Origin: Duganella sacchari
Lineage (GTDB): Bacteria > Pseudomonadota > Gammaproteobacteria > Burkholderiales > Burkholderiaceae_D
DNA length: 64,000 bases
Reading direction: 5' to 3'
NCBI RefSeq assembly: GCF_900143065.1
Contig: NZ_FRCX01000001.1
Span: 310,001-374,000, forward strand
The stretch's first letter is position 1; every line of letters starts with the position of its first letter. The notes below the pieces were generated by a model. The model made no database searches and was not told the origin of the DNA. It saw only the letters and a program-made list of their open reading frames with translations. The translations under genes were made by a program, and so were the position numbers. Positions 7,668 through 16,085 of the stretch are shown piece by piece.

Positions 7668-7697
7668 ATTATAGCCGTCCTTTGTCGAATTAGGCAA
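7668..7697 (-). promoter_or_regulatory. Sigma70 promoter of tRNA-Asn copy C
   Basis: Minus strand: -35 TTGCCT (7692-7697), 18-base spacer, -10 TATAAT (7668-7673). The -35 overlaps the last codons of the histidine kinase gene. No terminator separates the two, so kinase transcripts may read into the tRNA. Confidence 0.65.
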
Positions 7698-9018
7698 CTT
7701 CTTTCGGCGCGATGCGCGGCAGGCGCAGCGTGAAACGGGCGCCATGGCCCAGCTCACTGTCCACCCGCACACTGCCGCCCAGCGCCGATGTGATCTGGTT
7801 GTAGACCACGCTCAGCCCCAGCCCGCTGCCGCCCTGCCCCAGGCGCGTGGTAAAGAATGGATCGAACACGCGCGCCAGATTGGCGGGCGAGATGCCGACG
7901 CCATCGTCGATCACGCCGATCTCCACCCAGTCGTCGGCATCGCTGCGCGCTGTAATACGAATCCGTCCCGCCAGCCCGCTGGGGTAGGCGTGCAGCAGCG
8001 CATTGTTGACCAGGTTAATCAGCACCTGCTCCAGCGCTCCCGGATAGCTGTCCATGACGATGTCATCCGGCACCTCACACACCACCTCATGGCCGCTCTT
8101 GCGTATGGTCGGCCCCAGCGCCACCAGAATTTCGCCGCAGGTTTTTTCCAGCCCGAACTCGCGCCGGCGCATGCTGGACTGGTCGACCGCCACCTGCTTG
8201 AAACTGGTGACCAGCTCCCCTGCCCGCCCCAGACTGTGCAGCAGGATATCCGCGCCCTGATTGACCCCGTCAATGAAATCCTGCATGCGCTTGCGCGTCA
8301 CGCCTGCTTCGAGTTCCCGCGTGATATCCACGGCATTGCTCTTGAGCGTACTGGCCAGCATGAGTCCGTTGCCGATCGGCGTGTTGAGTTCGTGCGCAAT
8401 GCCAGCCACCAGCTTGCCCAGCGCCGACATCTTTTCCGCGCGCAGCAAATCGACCTGCATCGTGTTGATTTTCTCCAGCGCCGCCTTGAGCTCCTCGTTG
8501 CTGCGCGCCAGCGCCTGGTTGGCATCACGCAGTTGCGCATTGCCGGCGATGAGTTCCTGCTGCTGCGCCATGACCTTGAAATCCGCCTCGATTGCCCGCT
8601 TGATCTCCCACAGCAACGCCACATAGCGCTCCTGATATAGGCGCTTTTTGCTATCGAGCACGCAGATGGTGCCAAACACCTCCTGATCCGGCCACAGCAA
8701 GGGCACACCCAGGTAGGAAATCATGTTCAACGCGACATCGGGATTGTCTTGCCAGTGCTCGTCTTCCAGCGCGTGGGGCACCTGGAGCACGTCACGCGTG
8801 GCCATCACGGTTTCACAGTACAAGCCGGTGCTCAGGTTGGCCTTCTCGTGCGCTTCGTAGGGATTGCCCGGCGTATGGCTGGACACCAGCACTTCGATCT
8901 GCTCCGGCCAGACGCGCATGATCAGACCAGCCGGCACATCAAAAATGCCGGCCATGACATTGGTGGTCTGCTGCCACTTTCCCAGGAAATCATCAGAAAC
9001 GACGTGATGCTGCATCAT
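7690..9018 (-). CDS. Soluble GAF-domain sensor histidine kinase
   Basis: Predicted 442 residues without membrane segments. Residues about 10-150 form a GAF sensor domain (GLYCETVMATRDVLQVP, SYLGVPLLWPDQEVFGTICVLD). A coiled-coil linker (about 155-195) follows, then the dimerisation/phosphoacceptor helix with GIAHELNTPIGN and His209. A HATPase_c domain has N box NLVNNALLHAYP, G1 VIDDGVGIS, F box FDPFFTT and G2 GSGLGLSVVY. The group with ELNTPIGN usually lacks a fixed partner, and no response regulator lies nearby. The ligand is unknown. Confidence 0.9.
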   Translation of the reverse strand: MMQHHVVSDDFLGKWQQTTNVMAGIFDVPAGLIMRVWPEQIEVLVSSHTPGNPYEAHEKANLSTGLYCETVMATRDVLQVPHALEDEHWQDNPDVALNMISYLGVPLLWPDQEVFGTICVLDSKKRLYQERYVALLWEIKRAIEADFKVMAQQQELIAGNAQLRDANQALARSNEELKAALEKINTMQVDLLRAEKMSALGKLVAGIAHELNTPIGNGLMLASTLKSNAVDITRELEAGVTRKRMQDFIDGVNQGADILLHSLGRAGELVTSFKQVAVDQSSMRRREFGLEKTCGEILVALGPTIRKSGHEVVCEVPDDIVMDSYPGALEQVLINLVNNALLHAYPSGLAGRIRITARSDADDWVEIGVIDDGVGISPANLARVFDPFFTTRLGQGGSGLGLSVVYNQITSALGGSVRVDSELGHGARFTLRLPRIAPKEVA

Positions 9019-9130
9019 AAGCCGGCTCCTTGGTCAGTCGGCCCTCGGAAAACGTGCCGATAGTCAATGGTAGGCCGATTTGCGGAATATTTGTAAAAAT
9101 AATCTGCGATGCATCAAGCCAGCCCAAAAT

Positions 9131-9169
9131 GCAAAAACCGCATATTTCCATAAGAAAATATGCGGTTTT
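9131..9169 (-). terminator. Terminator of tRNA-Asn copy D
   Basis: Stem of about 14 bp, AAAACCGCATATTT with AAATATGCGGTTTT, followed on the minus strand by TTGC after an in-stem T run. It starts 8 bases beyond the tRNA. Confidence 0.8.
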
Positions 9170-9177
9170 CAGTATTC

Positions 9178-9253
9178 TGGCTCCCCGACCTGGACTCGAA
9201 CCAGGGACCTGCGGATTAACAGTCCGTCGCTCTACCGACTGAGCTATCAGGGA
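9178..9253 (-). tRNA. tRNA-Asn(GUU), copy D
   Basis: 76 nt, identical to copies A-C. It is the copy nearest the housekeeping genes and may be the ancestral site; that is a guess from position. Confidence 0.97.
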
Positions 9254-9264
9254 TTAGAGACAAC

Positions 9265-9293
9265 ATTTTATACTGTTTAGTTCACATCAGCAA
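9265..9293 (-). promoter_or_regulatory. Sigma70 promoter of tRNA-Asn copy D
   Basis: Minus strand: -35 TTGCTG (9288-9293), 17-base spacer, -10 TAAAAT (9265-9270). It is the weakest of the four by consensus match, and its leader differs from copies B and C. Confidence 0.6.
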
Positions 9294-9369
9294 GATGCGC
9301 TACTGCAGGTATTCCATGTTGCCATTTCTTCGCCTCATGCTTTGCAGCGCAATGCGAAGAAACAAGAGT

Positions 9370-10566
9370 TTAGAGCACTTTGGCGATGGCGTCAATAACG
9401 ACATCAATATTGCGCGAATTCAATGCAGCCACGCAAATCCGGCCCGTGTCCACAGCGTAGATCGACTGCGCGCGCAACTGCTCCACTTGCGCCTTGCTCA
9501 GGCCCGAGTACGAGAACATGCCGATCTGGTCACGTACGAAGGCAAAATCGTGGCCCTTGGCAGCCAGTTTGGTCACGAACGCTTCGCGCATTTCCTTGAT
9601 ACGCACGCGCATGCCGGCCAGTTCGTCTTCCCACAGTTGGCGCAGTTCCGGCGTGGTCAGCACGGTGGCCACCACCTTGCCACCATGGACCGGCGGGTTG
9701 GAGTAGTTGGTACGCACCACGCGCTTCAGTTGCGACATCAGGCGCGCCGCTTCTTCGCCGCTCGACGCCACCACGCTCAGCGCGCCCACGCGCTCGCCGT
9801 ACAGCGAGAACGACTTCGAGAACGAATTCGATACCAGCAGCGGGCCGCCCGCTTCCGCAAAGCGGCGCACCACCGCGCCATCTTCCGCGATGCCCGCGCC
9901 GAAGCCCTGGTAAGCCATGTCCAGGAACGGCACCAGGCCGCCGGCGGTAATCGCCGCAATGACTTCGGTCCACTGGTCCGAGGTCAGGTCAGCGCCGGTC
10001 GGGTTGTGGCAGCACGCGTGCAGCAGCACAATGGCGCCGCGCGGCATGGCTTTGAGGTCAGCCAGCATGCCGGCGAAGTTCACGCCGTGGGTGGCCGCAT
10101 CGAAGTAGGCGTAGTTGTTGACTTTGAAGCCGGCGCTTTCAAACAGCGCGCGGTGGTTTTCCCAGCTTGGGTCGCTGATGTAGACTTCGGCATCCGGTGC
10201 GAAACGCTTGAGGAAGTCGGCGCCGATTTTCAGTGCGCCAGTGCCACCGATGGCTTGCACCGTGACCGCACGCTTCTCTTGAATTACCGCGCTGTCGGCA
10301 CGAAATACCAGCTCTTGCACCGCTTTGTCGTAGGCCGCCAGACCTTCGATCGGCAGGTAGGTGCGCGGGGCTGGTGCTGCGATCAGGATTTCTTCCGCTT
10401 TCTGCACGCACGATAGCAGCGGCACTTTACCGTTGTCGTCATAATAAACACCGACGCCCAGATTGATTTTGTTTGGATTCTGGTCGGCGTTAAAGGCTTC
10501 GGTAATACCCAGGATAGGGTCGCGTGGTGCCATGTCGATGGCGCTGAACAAGCTAGGATTCGTCAT
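9370..10566 (-). CDS. Aromatic/aspartate aminotransferase (class I, PLP)
   Basis: Predicted 398 residues, the usual size for the AspC/TyrB group. PLP-binding features are in order: GGTGAL (about 107-112), CHNPTG (about 186), LDMAYQGFG (about 215) and SNSFSKSFSLYGERVG with the Schiff-base Lys around residue 245. The enzyme moves amino groups between aspartate or aromatic amino acids and 2-oxo acids in the cytoplasm. The sequence does not decide between AspC-like and TyrB-like preference. It is divergent from uvrB, with about 115 bases between the starts. Confidence 0.92.
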   Translation of the reverse strand: MTNPSLFSAIDMAPRDPILGITEAFNADQNPNKINLGVGVYYDDNGKVPLLSCVQKAEEILIAAPAPRTYLPIEGLAAYDKAVQELVFRADSAVIQEKRAVTVQAIGGTGALKIGADFLKRFAPDAEVYISDPSWENHRALFESAGFKVNNYAYFDAATHGVNFAGMLADLKAMPRGAIVLLHACCHNPTGADLTSDQWTEVIAAITAGGLVPFLDMAYQGFGAGIAEDGAVVRRFAEAGGPLLVSNSFSKSFSLYGERVGALSVVASSGEEAARLMSQLKRVVRTNYSNPPVHGGKVVATVLTTPELRQLWEDELAGMRVRIKEMREAFVTKLAAKGHDFAFVRDQIGMFSYSGLSKAQVEQLRAQSIYAVDTGRICVAALNSRNIDVVIDAIAKVL

Positions 10567-10680
10567 GATAAGATTGGATTCGATTGGAAGCGGTTCGCAG
10601 CAGAGATGTATAGACAGCGCCCTTTAAAATAACGACTTCAGGCCGCTGGCAGGCCATTATTCTAACAAAGGTCTGACAAG

Positions 10681-12753
10681 ATGGCTGATTTACCTGTAGC
10701 TGATACCCCCAAGGCAACCGTGGTGACGTTCCCCGATTCGCCCTTTAAATTGCACCAGCCCTTCCCGCCTTCCGGCGACCAGCCGACGGCAATTGACCAG
10801 CTGTGCGAAGGCGTCAACGACGGCCTGTTTTTCCAGACGCTGCTGGGCGTCACGGGCTCCGGTAAGACCTATACGATGGCCAACACCATCGCCCGTCTGG
10901 GCCGCCCGGCCATCGTGTTCGCGCCCAACAAAACCCTGGCAGCACAGCTGTATTCGGAGTTCCGCGAATTCTTCCCGGAGAACGCAGTCGAGTACTTCGT
11001 GTCCTACTACGATTACTACCAGCCGGAAGCTTACGTACCGCAGCGCGACCTGTTCATTGAAAAGGATTCGTCCATCAATGAGCACATCGAGCAGATGCGC
11101 CTGTCGTGCACCAAGTCGCTGATGGAGCGCCGTGATGTGGTCATCGTCGCTACCGTGTCGGCCATCTACGGTATCGGCAATCCCAACGAATACCACCAGA
11201 TGATCCTGACCTTGCGCCAGAAGGACCGCGTCTCGCAGCGCGACATCATCGCGCGCCTGATCCAGATGCAGTACACGCGCAACGAAGTGGACTTCGGCCG
11301 CGGCACCTTCCGCGTGCGTGGCGATACGCTGGACATCTTCCCGGCCGAGAATGCGGACCTCGCCGTGCGCCTGGAACTGTGGGACGACGAGCTGGAATCG
11401 ATCCAGCTGTTCGATCCGTTGACTGGCCGCGTCAAACAGAAGATCCCGCGTTTCACCGTCTACCCTGGCTCGCACTACGTGACGCCACGCTCCACCGTGC
11501 TGCGCGCGGTGGAAACCATCAAGGCCGAGCTGCGCGAGCGCCTGGAGTTCTTCCGCAAGGAGAACAAGCTGATTGAAGAGCAGCGCCTGGAACAGCGCAC
11601 CCGCTTCGACCTCGAGATGATGGCGGAAATCGGCTTCACCAAAGGCATCGAGAACTACTCGCGCCACCTGAGCGGCGCCAAGGCGGGCGAACCGCCGCCA
11701 ACGCTGGTGGACTATCTGCCGAAAGACGCGCTGATGTTCCTCGACGAATCGCACGTGCTGATCGGCCAGCTCAGCGCCATGTACAACGGCGACCGTTCGC
11801 GCAAGACCAATCTGGTGGACTACGGCTTCCGCCTGCCGTCCGCGCTGGACAATCGCCCGCTGAAATTCGAAGAGTTCGAGCAGAAAATGCGGCAGACGAT
11901 TTTCGTCTCGGCGACGCCGGCCGACTACGAAAAAACCCGTGCCGACCAGGTGGTGGAACAGGTGGTGCGCCCGACCGGCCTGGTGGACCCGCAAGTCATC
12001 GTGCGCCCTGCGCTGTCGCAGGTGGACGACCTGATGTCCGAGATCACCGACCGCGTCGCCAAGAACGAGCGCGTGCTGGTAACCACGCTGACCAAGCGCA
12101 TGTCGGAACAGCTGACGGAATACCTGGCCGACCACGGCATCAAAGTGCGCTACCTGCACAGCGATATCGAAACCGTGGAGCGCGTGGAACTGCTGCGCGA
12201 CCTGCGTATCGGCACGTTCGATGTGCTGGTCGGGATTAACCTGCTGCGCGAAGGCCTGGACTTGCCGGAAGTGTCGCTGGTGGCGATTCTGGACGCCGAC
12301 AAGGAAGGCTTCCTGCGTTCCGAACGCTCGCTGATCCAGACCATCGGCCGCGCCGCGCGTAACCTGAACGGCGTGGCCCTGCTGTACGCTGACCGCATGA
12401 CCGACTCGATGGAGCGCGCCATCGGCGAAACGGAACGCCGCCGCGCCAAGCAGATCGCCTACAACGAAGCAAACGGCATTACGCCGCGTGGCGTGAAGAA
12501 GATCATCAAGGACATGATCGACGGCGTCTACAGCGAGAAGGAAGCCAAGGTAGAGCTGGAGGTGGCGCAGGAAACTGCCAAGTACGAGGCCATGAGCGAG
12601 AAGCAGATCAGCAAGGAGATCAAGCGTCTCGAGAAGGCCATGCTCGATCACGCGAAGAACCTGGAGTTCGAGAAGGCCGCGCAGGTGCGCGACCAGCTCC
12701 ATCACCTCAAGCAGCAGCTGTTCGGCGCGCCAGGCGCCGACACACTGTCTTAA
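10681..12753 (+). CDS. uvrB: Excinuclease ABC subunit B
   Basis: Predicted 690 residues, slightly longer than E. coli UvrB because of an N-terminal extension of about 20 residues. Walker A GVTGSGKT is at 56-63, followed by the damage-probing beta hairpin ([15 protein letters not shown]), a DESH Walker B motif, helicase motifs V/VI ([23 protein letters not shown]) and a C-terminal UVR domain that binds UvrC. UvrB receives damaged DNA from UvrA and with UvrC makes the dual incisions of nucleotide excision repair. Ribosome site AAAGG precedes the ATG. I looked for a CTGT-N8-ACAG LexA box in front and found no convincing one. Confidence 0.98.
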   Translation: MADLPVADTPKATVVTFPDSPFKLHQPFPPSGDQPTAIDQLCEGVNDGLFFQTLLGVTGSGKTYTMANTIARLGRPAIVFAPNKTLAAQLYSEFREFFPENAVEYFVSYYDYYQPEAYVPQRDLFIEKDSSINEHIEQMRLSCTKSLMERRDVVIVATVSAIYGIGNPNEYHQMILTLRQKDRVSQRDIIARLIQMQYTRNEVDFGRGTFRVRGDTLDIFPAENADLAVRLELWDDELESIQLFDPLTGRVKQKIPRFTVYPGSHYVTPRSTVLRAVETIKAELRERLEFFRKENKLIEEQRLEQRTRFDLEMMAEIGFTKGIENYSRHLSGAKAGEPPPTLVDYLPKDALMFLDESHVLIGQLSAMYNGDRSRKTNLVDYGFRLPSALDNRPLKFEEFEQKMRQTIFVSATPADYEKTRADQVVEQVVRPTGLVDPQVIVRPALSQVDDLMSEITDRVAKNERVLVTTLTKRMSEQLTEYLADHGIKVRYLHSDIETVERVELLRDLRIGTFDVLVGINLLREGLDLPEVSLVAILDADKEGFLRSERSLIQTIGRAARNLNGVALLYADRMTDSMERAIGETERRRAKQIAYNEANGITPRGVKKIIKDMIDGVYSEKEAKVELEVAQETAKYEAMSEKQISKEIKRLEKAMLDHAKNLEFEKAAQVRDQLHHLKQQLFGAPGADTLS

Positions 12754-12761
12754 ATCTGCGC

Positions 12762-13721
12762 TTACGGCGCCTTGACGAAACTGCTCAAGGCGTCGATCAG
12801 TTGCGGCGCCACAGGCATGTCAGGGCTGCCGTAAGATTTCTGCTGCAAGGCCTCGTCCTTGCCGACCATTTTCAGCAGATGGTTCATGCCTTCGACGATC
12901 ACCAGCCTGGCCTTGGGCGCGGCTGCGGACAGCTCCTTCGCCTCCGTTTCCGGCACCTGAATGTCGGACGTGCCTTGCAGGATCAGCACCGGCATCTTCA
13001 ACGCTGCGATGGCCTTGCGCGGATCGTGCTGCAGCGATGAAATCAGATACGGCTGCACTTCCGGGCGATACAGCACCATCAACGGCGGCGGTACCTTGTC
13101 CACCGTTTTACCCTCCTTGAGCGCGGCCAGTATGCGGTCGCTTTCGTCCATCAGCGGCGGCGGCAGCTTGTCCTTCAACTGCTCGCGCAGGACTTCATCC
13201 AGCGCATGCGCCGGACCGGCGATCAGCACGCAAGCATCGGCGCCGCCCTGCGCACAGGCTTCCGATGCGATCTGTGCGCCTTCGCTATGCCCCGCCATCA
13301 CCACGCGCGAGAAGCGCGGGTCGGCGTGCAGCTTGCGCAGCCATGCGGCGGCGTCGCCAACATAGTCATCCAGGCGCAGGTTCTCTTCCTTCCACACCGG
13401 CAGCGCGCTGGCGCCGATACCGCGCTTGTCGTAGCGTACGGATGCGATGCCTTGCCTGGCCAGGCCTTCCGCCACCATGCGCAGCGCATCGTTCGGGCCA
13501 GGCAGCAGCGTGTTGTTGCCGTCGCGGTCGGTCGGGCCGGAGCCGGCATGCAGCAGCACCACTGGCACCTTGCCACTGACGCCATCCGGCGTGAGCTCGG
13601 TGCCGTAGACTGTGCCGCCGCCCACATCCAGCGACACCGGGCGCTGCGCGGCGAACGCCGGCACCGACGCGGACAACATCATCAAAGACAGCAGTAACTT
13701 ACGACGCATACTTTTCTCCAT
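12762..13721 (-). CDS. Secreted alpha/beta hydrolase
   Basis: Predicted 319 residues (315 if the second Met is used). Signal peptide ends near residue 25 (VPAFAA). The alpha/beta hydrolase core is visible: LLHAGSGPTDRDGN (oxyanion region), SVRYDKRGIGAS, nucleophile elbow GHSEG, acid region LILQGTSDIQVP and catalytic His in EGMNHLLK near the end. It is most like the YqiK/YvaM-type peptidase_S9/hydrolase_4 group; substrate unknown. The ATG lies directly in front of the stop of the SdpI-like gene, so it is the third gene of that operon. It ends 8 bases from the convergent uvrB stop. Confidence 0.85.
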   Translation of the reverse strand: MEKSMRRKLLLSLMMLSASVPAFAAQRPVSLDVGGGTVYGTELTPDGVSGKVPVVLLHAGSGPTDRDGNNTLLPGPNDALRMVAEGLARQGIASVRYDKRGIGASALPVWKEENLRLDDYVGDAAAWLRKLHADPRFSRVVMAGHSEGAQIASEACAQGGADACVLIAGPAHALDEVLREQLKDKLPPPLMDESDRILAALKEGKTVDKVPPPLMVLYRPEVQPYLISSLQHDPRKAIAALKMPVLILQGTSDIQVPETEAKELSAAAPKARLVIVEGMNHLLKMVGKDEALQQKSYGSPDMPVAPQLIDALSSFVKAP

Positions 13722-14357
13722 TCATTGAGGAAGACGTTTGTACATCACGAACGAGTAACCGATCACCGCCGGCGTCCAGGCCAGCATCAACACCAGCAGC
13801 AGCCATTGCGGTGCACCGAGCGCCATTGCGCACAGTCCCAGCAGACCACTACCCACCATCAGCTTGCCCGCCAGGCGATGCGTGACGTACCAGACGCGCT
13901 CACTGGCCAGCGTCCACGGCGTGCGGATACCGACAAAGAAATTGCTGCGCACCTTGCCCATCGGATTCCCCATCAGGACCAGCACCACAAACAATATCCC
14001 CTGCAGCAGATGCACCACGCCGAACTGCATGCCCAGCGCATTGCACAGCACAAGCAGCTCGATCGCGCCAAACAGTGCAACCGGCAGCATCATGAGGTAA
14101 CTGTAGGTGTCGCCGGAGGCCTCCAGCGCGTACTGCTTCGGTGACAGGAAGGGCAAAACCACGCCCAGAGCCAGCATGCCCGTCATTGTCCCGGGACCGA
14201 GCAGCCACAGTTGCCAGCGCGGCCCGTAGCCATCCACCTGGCCGGCAAAGTTCCAGTGCATGGGCATCTTCTCGGGCAGCGCGGAATAGTAGTACCCGGT
14301 GATGGCCGCCATGGCCAGGATCATCAGGATGCACAGCAATAAGGCACGCGGCTTCAT
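13722..14357 (-). CDS. SdpI-family membrane protein (DUF1648 + SdpI)
   Basis: Predicted 211 residues with about six hydrophobic segments. The first helix is followed by the DUF1648 text LPEKMPMHWNFAGQVDGYG. The second half carries the SdpI pattern GNPMGKVRSNFFVGIRTPWT and SERVWYVTHRLAGK. In Bacillus subtilis SdpI gives immunity to the SdpC peptide toxin and sequesters the repressor SdpR. Here an SdpR-like repressor gene overlaps its start by 4 bases, so the pair is kept, but no SdpC-like toxin gene is visible. Whether it is an immunity or a sensor protein is open. Confidence 0.85.
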   Translation of the reverse strand: MKPRALLLCILMILAMAAITGYYYSALPEKMPMHWNFAGQVDGYGPRWQLWLLGPGTMTGMLALGVVLPFLSPKQYALEASGDTYSYLMMLPVALFGAIELLVLCNALGMQFGVVHLLQGILFVVLVLMGNPMGKVRSNFFVGIRTPWTLASERVWYVTHRLAGKLMVGSGLLGLCAMALGAPQWLLLVLMLAWTPAVIGYSFVMYKRLPQ

Positions 14358-14641
14358 TTCTTTTCTCCTTGATTTTCAGCGCTGGTCAGATCCATCATCC
14401 AGGCCAGCACGTCCTGCAGCACGGTGGTGTTGAGGCCATACCAGATGGTCTGGCCTTCGCGCCGACGCGTAATCAGATCCGCGTCGGCCAGCACCGCAAA
14501 GTGGTGCGACATGGTGGGCTTGCTCATGTCGAAGTGTTGCGCCAGGTCGCCAGCCGTCATCTCGCCCTGACGCAGCAGGCGCAGGATCTCGCGGCGGGCG
14601 GGATCGGCGATGGCTTTGAAGGCGCTGTTGGAGGCGTTCAT
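14354..14641 (-). CDS. ArsR/SdpR-type winged-helix repressor
   Basis: Predicted 95 residues, compact ArsR-type winged helix: AFKAIADPARREILRLL, recognition helix MSKPTMSHHFAVLADADLI and wing RREGQTIWYGLN. No metal-binding Cys pairs, as in autorepressors of the SdpR group. First gene of a three-gene unit (repressor, SdpI-like, hydrolase), with ATGA overlap to the next gene. A palindromic site lies 11 bases before the start codon, suggesting autorepression. Confidence 0.9.
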   Translation of the reverse strand: MNASNSAFKAIADPARREILRLLRQGEMTAGDLAQHFDMSKPTMSHHFAVLADADLITRRREGQTIWYGLNTTVLQDVLAWMMDLTSAENQGEKK

Positions 14642-14651
14642 TAGGCGAATA

Positions 14652-14672
14652 TCTAATTAGACGGTTATCTAA
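14652..14672. promoter_or_regulatory. Overlapping palindromes, likely SdpR-type operator
   Basis: Two interlocked inverted repeats: TCTAATTAGA (14652-14661, perfect) and TTAGA-N6-TCTAA (14657-14672). They share the half site TTAGA. The position between likely promoter and start codon of the ArsR-type gene fits an autoregulatory operator. No binding data; the call is by symmetry and position. Confidence 0.6.
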
Positions 14673-14682
14673 CTATAGATGT

Positions 14683-14708
14683 AAAAAAAGCAGGCGTCAA
14701 GCGCCTGC
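14683..14708 (-). terminator. Terminator after MarC-family gene
   Basis: Stem GCAGGCG/CGCCTGC (14690-14696 with 14702-14708), followed on the minus strand by TTTTTTTAC, starting 8 bases past the MarC-family stop codon. Confidence 0.9.
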
Positions 14709-14715
14709 CTTCGGA

Positions 14716-15312
14716 TTACAGGGTTTTAACGAACTCGCGGATGCCGCCCAGCAGCATCTCGACCGACATCGCCGTCAGGATCAGGCCCATCAGGCGCTCG
14801 AAGGCCGTCATGACCTGCGGGCCGAGCACCTTCTGCAAGCGCTCGGCACTCAGGAACACCAGCAGCCAGATCACGCCGACCGAAGCCAGCGCCGCCACGT
14901 GCACCAGCACCTCGCCCGTGCTCTCGCGCGAGAACAGCAGCACCGTCGCCAGCGCGGACGGCCCGGCCAGCGCCGGTATCGCCAGTGGCACGATGAACGG
15001 CTCGGCGCCGTCCGTGCGGCCCAGCACGCCGTCGGGATGCGGGAAGATCATGCGAATCGAGATCAGCAACAGGATCACCGCGCCGCCGATGCGCAGCGCC
15101 ACTTCGGACAGGTGCAGCGCCGTCAGGAAGTGGCGGCCGAAGAACATGAAGATCAGCAGCAGCACAAACGCAATCGCGCATTCGCGGATCACGATGCGCG
15201 GCCGGCGTGAGATGGGCACGGGATTGAGCACGCTGGCAAACAGCGGCACGTTGCCGAAGGGGTCAGTCACCAGCAGCAGCAGGATGAAGGTCTGAAAGAA
15301 GTCCTGGGTCAT
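14716..15312 (-). CDS. MarC-family integral membrane protein
   Basis: Predicted 198 residues with six hydrophobic segments. MarC signature parts are VTDPFGNVPLFASVL in the first segment, RIGGAVILLLISIRMIF, and FIVPLAIPALAGPSALATVL. The family is named after the mar locus but is not shown to be a drug exporter; the function is unsettled. It stands alone, with a terminator on each side. Confidence 0.9.
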   Translation of the reverse strand: MTQDFFQTFILLLLVTDPFGNVPLFASVLNPVPISRRPRIVIRECAIAFVLLLIFMFFGRHFLTALHLSEVALRIGGAVILLLISIRMIFPHPDGVLGRTDGAEPFIVPLAIPALAGPSALATVLLFSRESTGEVLVHVAALASVGVIWLLVFLSAERLQKVLGPQVMTAFERLMGLILTAMSVEMLLGGIREFVKTL

Positions 15313-15331
15313 GTAGTCTCTTAGGCAAAAT

Positions 15332-15357
15332 AAAAACGGGAGCCGAAGCTCCCGTTT
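15332..15357 (-). terminator. Terminator after PEP-CTERM gene
   Basis: Perfect stem AAACGGGAGC/GCTCCCGTTT (15334-15343 with 15348-15357) with tetraloop; T-rich on the minus strand side (TTTTTATTTTG). It ends the two-gene PEP-CTERM unit. Confidence 0.9.
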
Positions 15358-15378
15358 AAGTGTACCACCAGATTCAGC

Positions 15379-16056
15379 TTAAGCCGATTTACGGCGACGT
15401 GCTACCACACCTACCAGGCCCAGGCCGGCCAGCAGCATGGCGTAGGTTTCTGGTTCAGGTACTGCGGTAGTGACATAGTTGTAGGTCACTTTGGCGTAGC
15501 CATTGAATGCCGCAGTCGGTACCGTACGGGTGTTGCCAGCAGTATCCGAGAACGCAATGGTCGGCGCGCCAGCCAGGCCAGCGTGCAGATTACCGGTGCC
15601 GGTGAACAGCGACAGTACCGGCGCGGTGCTGTAGCTTGCGCTGCTGGTCAGCGGTGCGTTGAAAGAGTACACCGCGCCCGAAGTACCGGCGAAGTCACTA
15701 ACGGTGTCAAACGCGGTCATGTTAAAGACCTTGGTAGCGCTCTGGTTCAGCGTCTGGGTCACACCCGTCAGCGTGAAGGTCAGCACGGCGCCCGCTTTGG
15801 CGGTAATGTCGGAAGCCGAGCTGGTGCTCAGGTTTTCTACACGCACGGTGGTTTTCAGATCGCTGAACAGCTGAACATCCACCGATTGCAGGGAGCCCAG
15901 GCTGGCGTTGAACTTGGCGAAGTCCAGGCCTGCGGTCGTGCCCTTGGCATTGGCGATGACATTCGAATTAACGGTATAGCTCTGCACAGCTGCCGATGCG
16001 TCAACAGCGGCGCTCAGGGCGGCGACGGCCAGCGCGATTTGAGTCAGTTTTTTCAT
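15379..16056 (-). CDS. PEP-CTERM choice-of-anchor E protein
   Basis: Predicted 225 residues. Signal peptide ends near residue 22 (DASAA). The middle contains FAKFNASLGSLQSVDVQLFSD, the typical opening of the choice-of-anchor E domain. The C-terminus is a PEP-CTERM sorting signal: VPEPETYAML, one hydrophobic helix (GLGLVGVV) and the basic end ARRRKSA. The product should be exported, held in the membrane by the C-terminal helix and processed by an exosortase encoded elsewhere. It lies 29 bases behind a paralogue with the same layout. Confidence 0.9.
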   Translation of the reverse strand: MKKLTQIALAVAALSAAVDASAAVQSYTVNSNVIANAKGTTAGLDFAKFNASLGSLQSVDVQLFSDLKTTVRVENLSTSSASDITAKAGAVLTFTLTGVTQTLNQSATKVFNMTAFDTVSDFAGTSGAVYSFNAPLTSSASYSTAPVLSLFTGTGNLHAGLAGAPTIAFSDTAGNTRTVPTAAFNGYAKVTYNYVTTAVPEPETYAMLLAGLGLVGVVARRRKSA

Positions 16057-16085
16057 GTTATTCCCTTGTGATGGTGCCGTCTGAA

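Noticed and set aside
10567..10680. LexA box in front of uvrB
   Set aside because: No CTGT-N8-ACAG match was found in the gap; isolated TGTAT and GACAG pieces do not have the right spacing.
10690..12705. A 671-codon minus-strand frame opposite uvrB and a 946-codon plus-strand frame opposite sucA (59396-62236)
   Set aside because: Both lie wholly inside conserved genes on the other strand, have no domain text, and show the composition of antisense shadow frames.
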